Of a stretch of 38,363 nt of DNA, positions 37,537 to 38,363 are shown in pieces. A program made the position numbers and the translations under genes. This stretch comes from an uncultured Clostridia bacterium (GTDB lineage Bacteria > Bacillota > Clostridia > TANB77 > CAG-508): positions 1 to 38,363 of the forward strand of contig CAQPRV010000015.1 of the NCBI GenBank assembly GCA_948857205.1, read 5' to 3'. The notes under the pieces are model-generated. The model made no database searches. It was not told where the DNA came from and saw only the letters and a program-made list of their open reading frames with translations. Position 1 is the stretch's first letter; each line of letters begins with the position of its first letter.

Positions 37537-38199
37537 ATGGGGAAGAAAATGGAAGATTGTTTAAAAAGACAAAAAAAAATAATTAATTTTATAATGAAGA
37601 TATTTCTAATATTTATTATTGGAAGTGTATTTGGTTTTGTAGCAGAAATTGTTTATGCATTTATATACACTAGGGATTTAGAAATAAGAAGAGGACTAAT
37701 ATATGGACCATTTATACAAATATATGGAATAGGAGCATTAGCCTACTACCTACTAATTTCAAAAATAAAAGAGCCTAAAAAAGCATTTTTTATAGGAATG
37801 TTTATGGGAGGATGTATGGAATACCTATTTTCATTTTTTCAGGAGTTATTATTTGGAACAATATCTTGGGACTATACAAGTGAATTCCTAAATATAAATG
37901 GAAGAACATGCTTTTTATATTGTTTATATTGGGGAATTATAGCAGTATTATTCCTTAAAATAATATATCCTTTATGTATGAAATTAGATATAATATTAGA
38001 ATATAAACAAATTAAAGTATTAACAGTTTGTTTAATGATATTTATGTTTTTTGACATTACAATATCCTGCATGGCTGCAGTAAGGCAACAGGAAAGAAGA
38101 AACTGTATACCAGCAAATAGTAAAGTTGATGAGTTTTTAGATAAACATTATACAGACACTTTTTTAGATAGCGTGTATAATAACAAAAAAGAAGTATAA
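37537..38199 (+). CDS. CmpB-type multi-spanning membrane protein (putative ABC transporter permease family)
   Basis: The 220-residue protein has about five membrane segments and the family-typical motifs SVFGFVAEIVYAFI, RRGLIYGPFIQIYGIGA and the GGCMEYLFSFFQELLFG stretch. The family (PF06541, named as a putative ABC-transporter component) is common in Clostridia and has no firm function. AAGGA precedes the ATG by about 6 bases. A polar tail ends outside the membrane. It has its own terminator and is divergent from the flavoprotein gene. Confidence 0.82.
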   Translation: MGKKMEDCLKRQKKIINFIMKIFLIFIIGSVFGFVAEIVYAFIYTRDLEIRRGLIYGPFIQIYGIGALAYYLLISKIKEPKKAFFIGMFMGGCMEYLFSFFQELLFGTISWDYTSEFLNINGRTCFLYCLYWGIIAVLFLKIIYPLCMKLDIILEYKQIKVLTVCLMIFMFFDITISCMAAVRQQERRNCIPANSKVDEFLDKHYTDTFLDSVYNNKKEV

Positions 38200-38240
38200 A
38201 TTAGATATAAAAAGTTATAATGTTGTAAAATATAGTAGTA

Positions 38241-38280
38241 AAAATCATTGAAAATACATTTGTAAATTCAATGATTTTTT
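38241..38280 (+). terminator. Terminator after the membrane protein gene
   Basis: Arms AAAATCATTGAA and TTCAATGATTTT with a TACATTTGTA-type loop, then a T-run on which repeat copy C begins. Confidence 0.8.
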
Positions 38281-38363
38281 ATACAATAGGAAAGTTATAC
38301 TTTCCTATTGTATAAAAGCTACAATCGCTAGCCCTTTGAGATTTTCTCCTTACAGTCGAAAAC
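38280..38363. repeat. Dispersed structured repeat, copy C, cut by the window end
   Basis: A perfect 16-base hairpin (38280-38295 and 38299-38314) and the first part of the core identical in layout to copy B. The end lies beyond the window. Confidence 0.8.

Noticed and set aside
1..38363. CRISPR arrays, tRNA or rRNA genes.
   Set aside because: No regularly spaced repeats and no recognisable tRNA or rRNA sequence were found on reading both strands.

Overview
This is a very AT-rich chromosomal segment of a low-GC Firmicute, most likely an uncultured gut Clostridia member. Supporting signs are strong AAGGAGG ribosome binding sites, extended -10 promoters (TG before TATAAT-like boxes with 17-base spacers), a T-box leader, a clostridial-type Cu/Zn superoxide dismutase, secreted dockerin proteins, VanZ and a tyrosine-free large serine recombinase. 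Arginine is written mainly AGA with some CGT, CGC and CGA.

Layout. (1) 1-4.7 kb is an integrated element: a vanZ-like gene, a 59-residue protein, a maltose/galactoside-type acetyltransferase, an alpha/beta hydrolase, a 50-residue transposon-type protein and a large serine recombinase. Its right end abuts the C-terminal piece (with PASTA domain) of a SpoVD/PBP2-like penicillin-binding protein. (2) 5.3-23.5 kb is a secreted cohesin/dockerin cluster of four proteins: a small cohesin-X-dockerin protein; a 2656-residue M26 (IgA1-protease/Zmp) metallopeptidase with an N-terminal dockerin; an NPCBM / transglutaminase-like / F5-8C / dockerin protein; and a transglutaminase-like / Ig / cohesin / X / dockerin protein. 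No glycoside hydrolase or LPXTG anchor is visible, so this looks like a surface or extracellular protein-processing complex, not a cellulosome. (3) 23.7-27.0 kb holds a large unknown protein (DUF6273-like and BspA-type LRR parts) and a coiled-coil partner. (4) 27.2-31.8 kb holds sodC (minus strand), a complete insertion sequence with 32-base inverted repeats, and an ibrA-GNAT-ibrB cassette. (5) 31.8-38.4 kb is housekeeping: T-box plus aspS, a small unknown gene, a cysteine desulfurase, an FAD-dependent dehydrogenase and a CmpB-type membrane protein.

The most unusual signal is recoding at CGG. Three unrelated genes (the NPCBM/dockerin protein, the LRR protein and sodC) are each broken by exactly one extra base, and in each an in-frame CGG codon sits at the break. 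Skipping the C so that GGN is read next restores the full protein, including the family-typical C-terminus of the superoxide dismutase. By hand count only one other in-frame CGG exists in about 11,500 codons (codon 8 of a small unknown gene), whereas CGT, CGC and CGA are used normally. This suggests that CGG has lost its tRNA and works as a +1 frameshift site. Other notable points are a three-copy structured repeat lying next to terminators, a T-box before aspS whose predicted specifier reads AAC (Asn) rather than an Asp codon, and possible interruption of a sporulation gene by the recombinase element.
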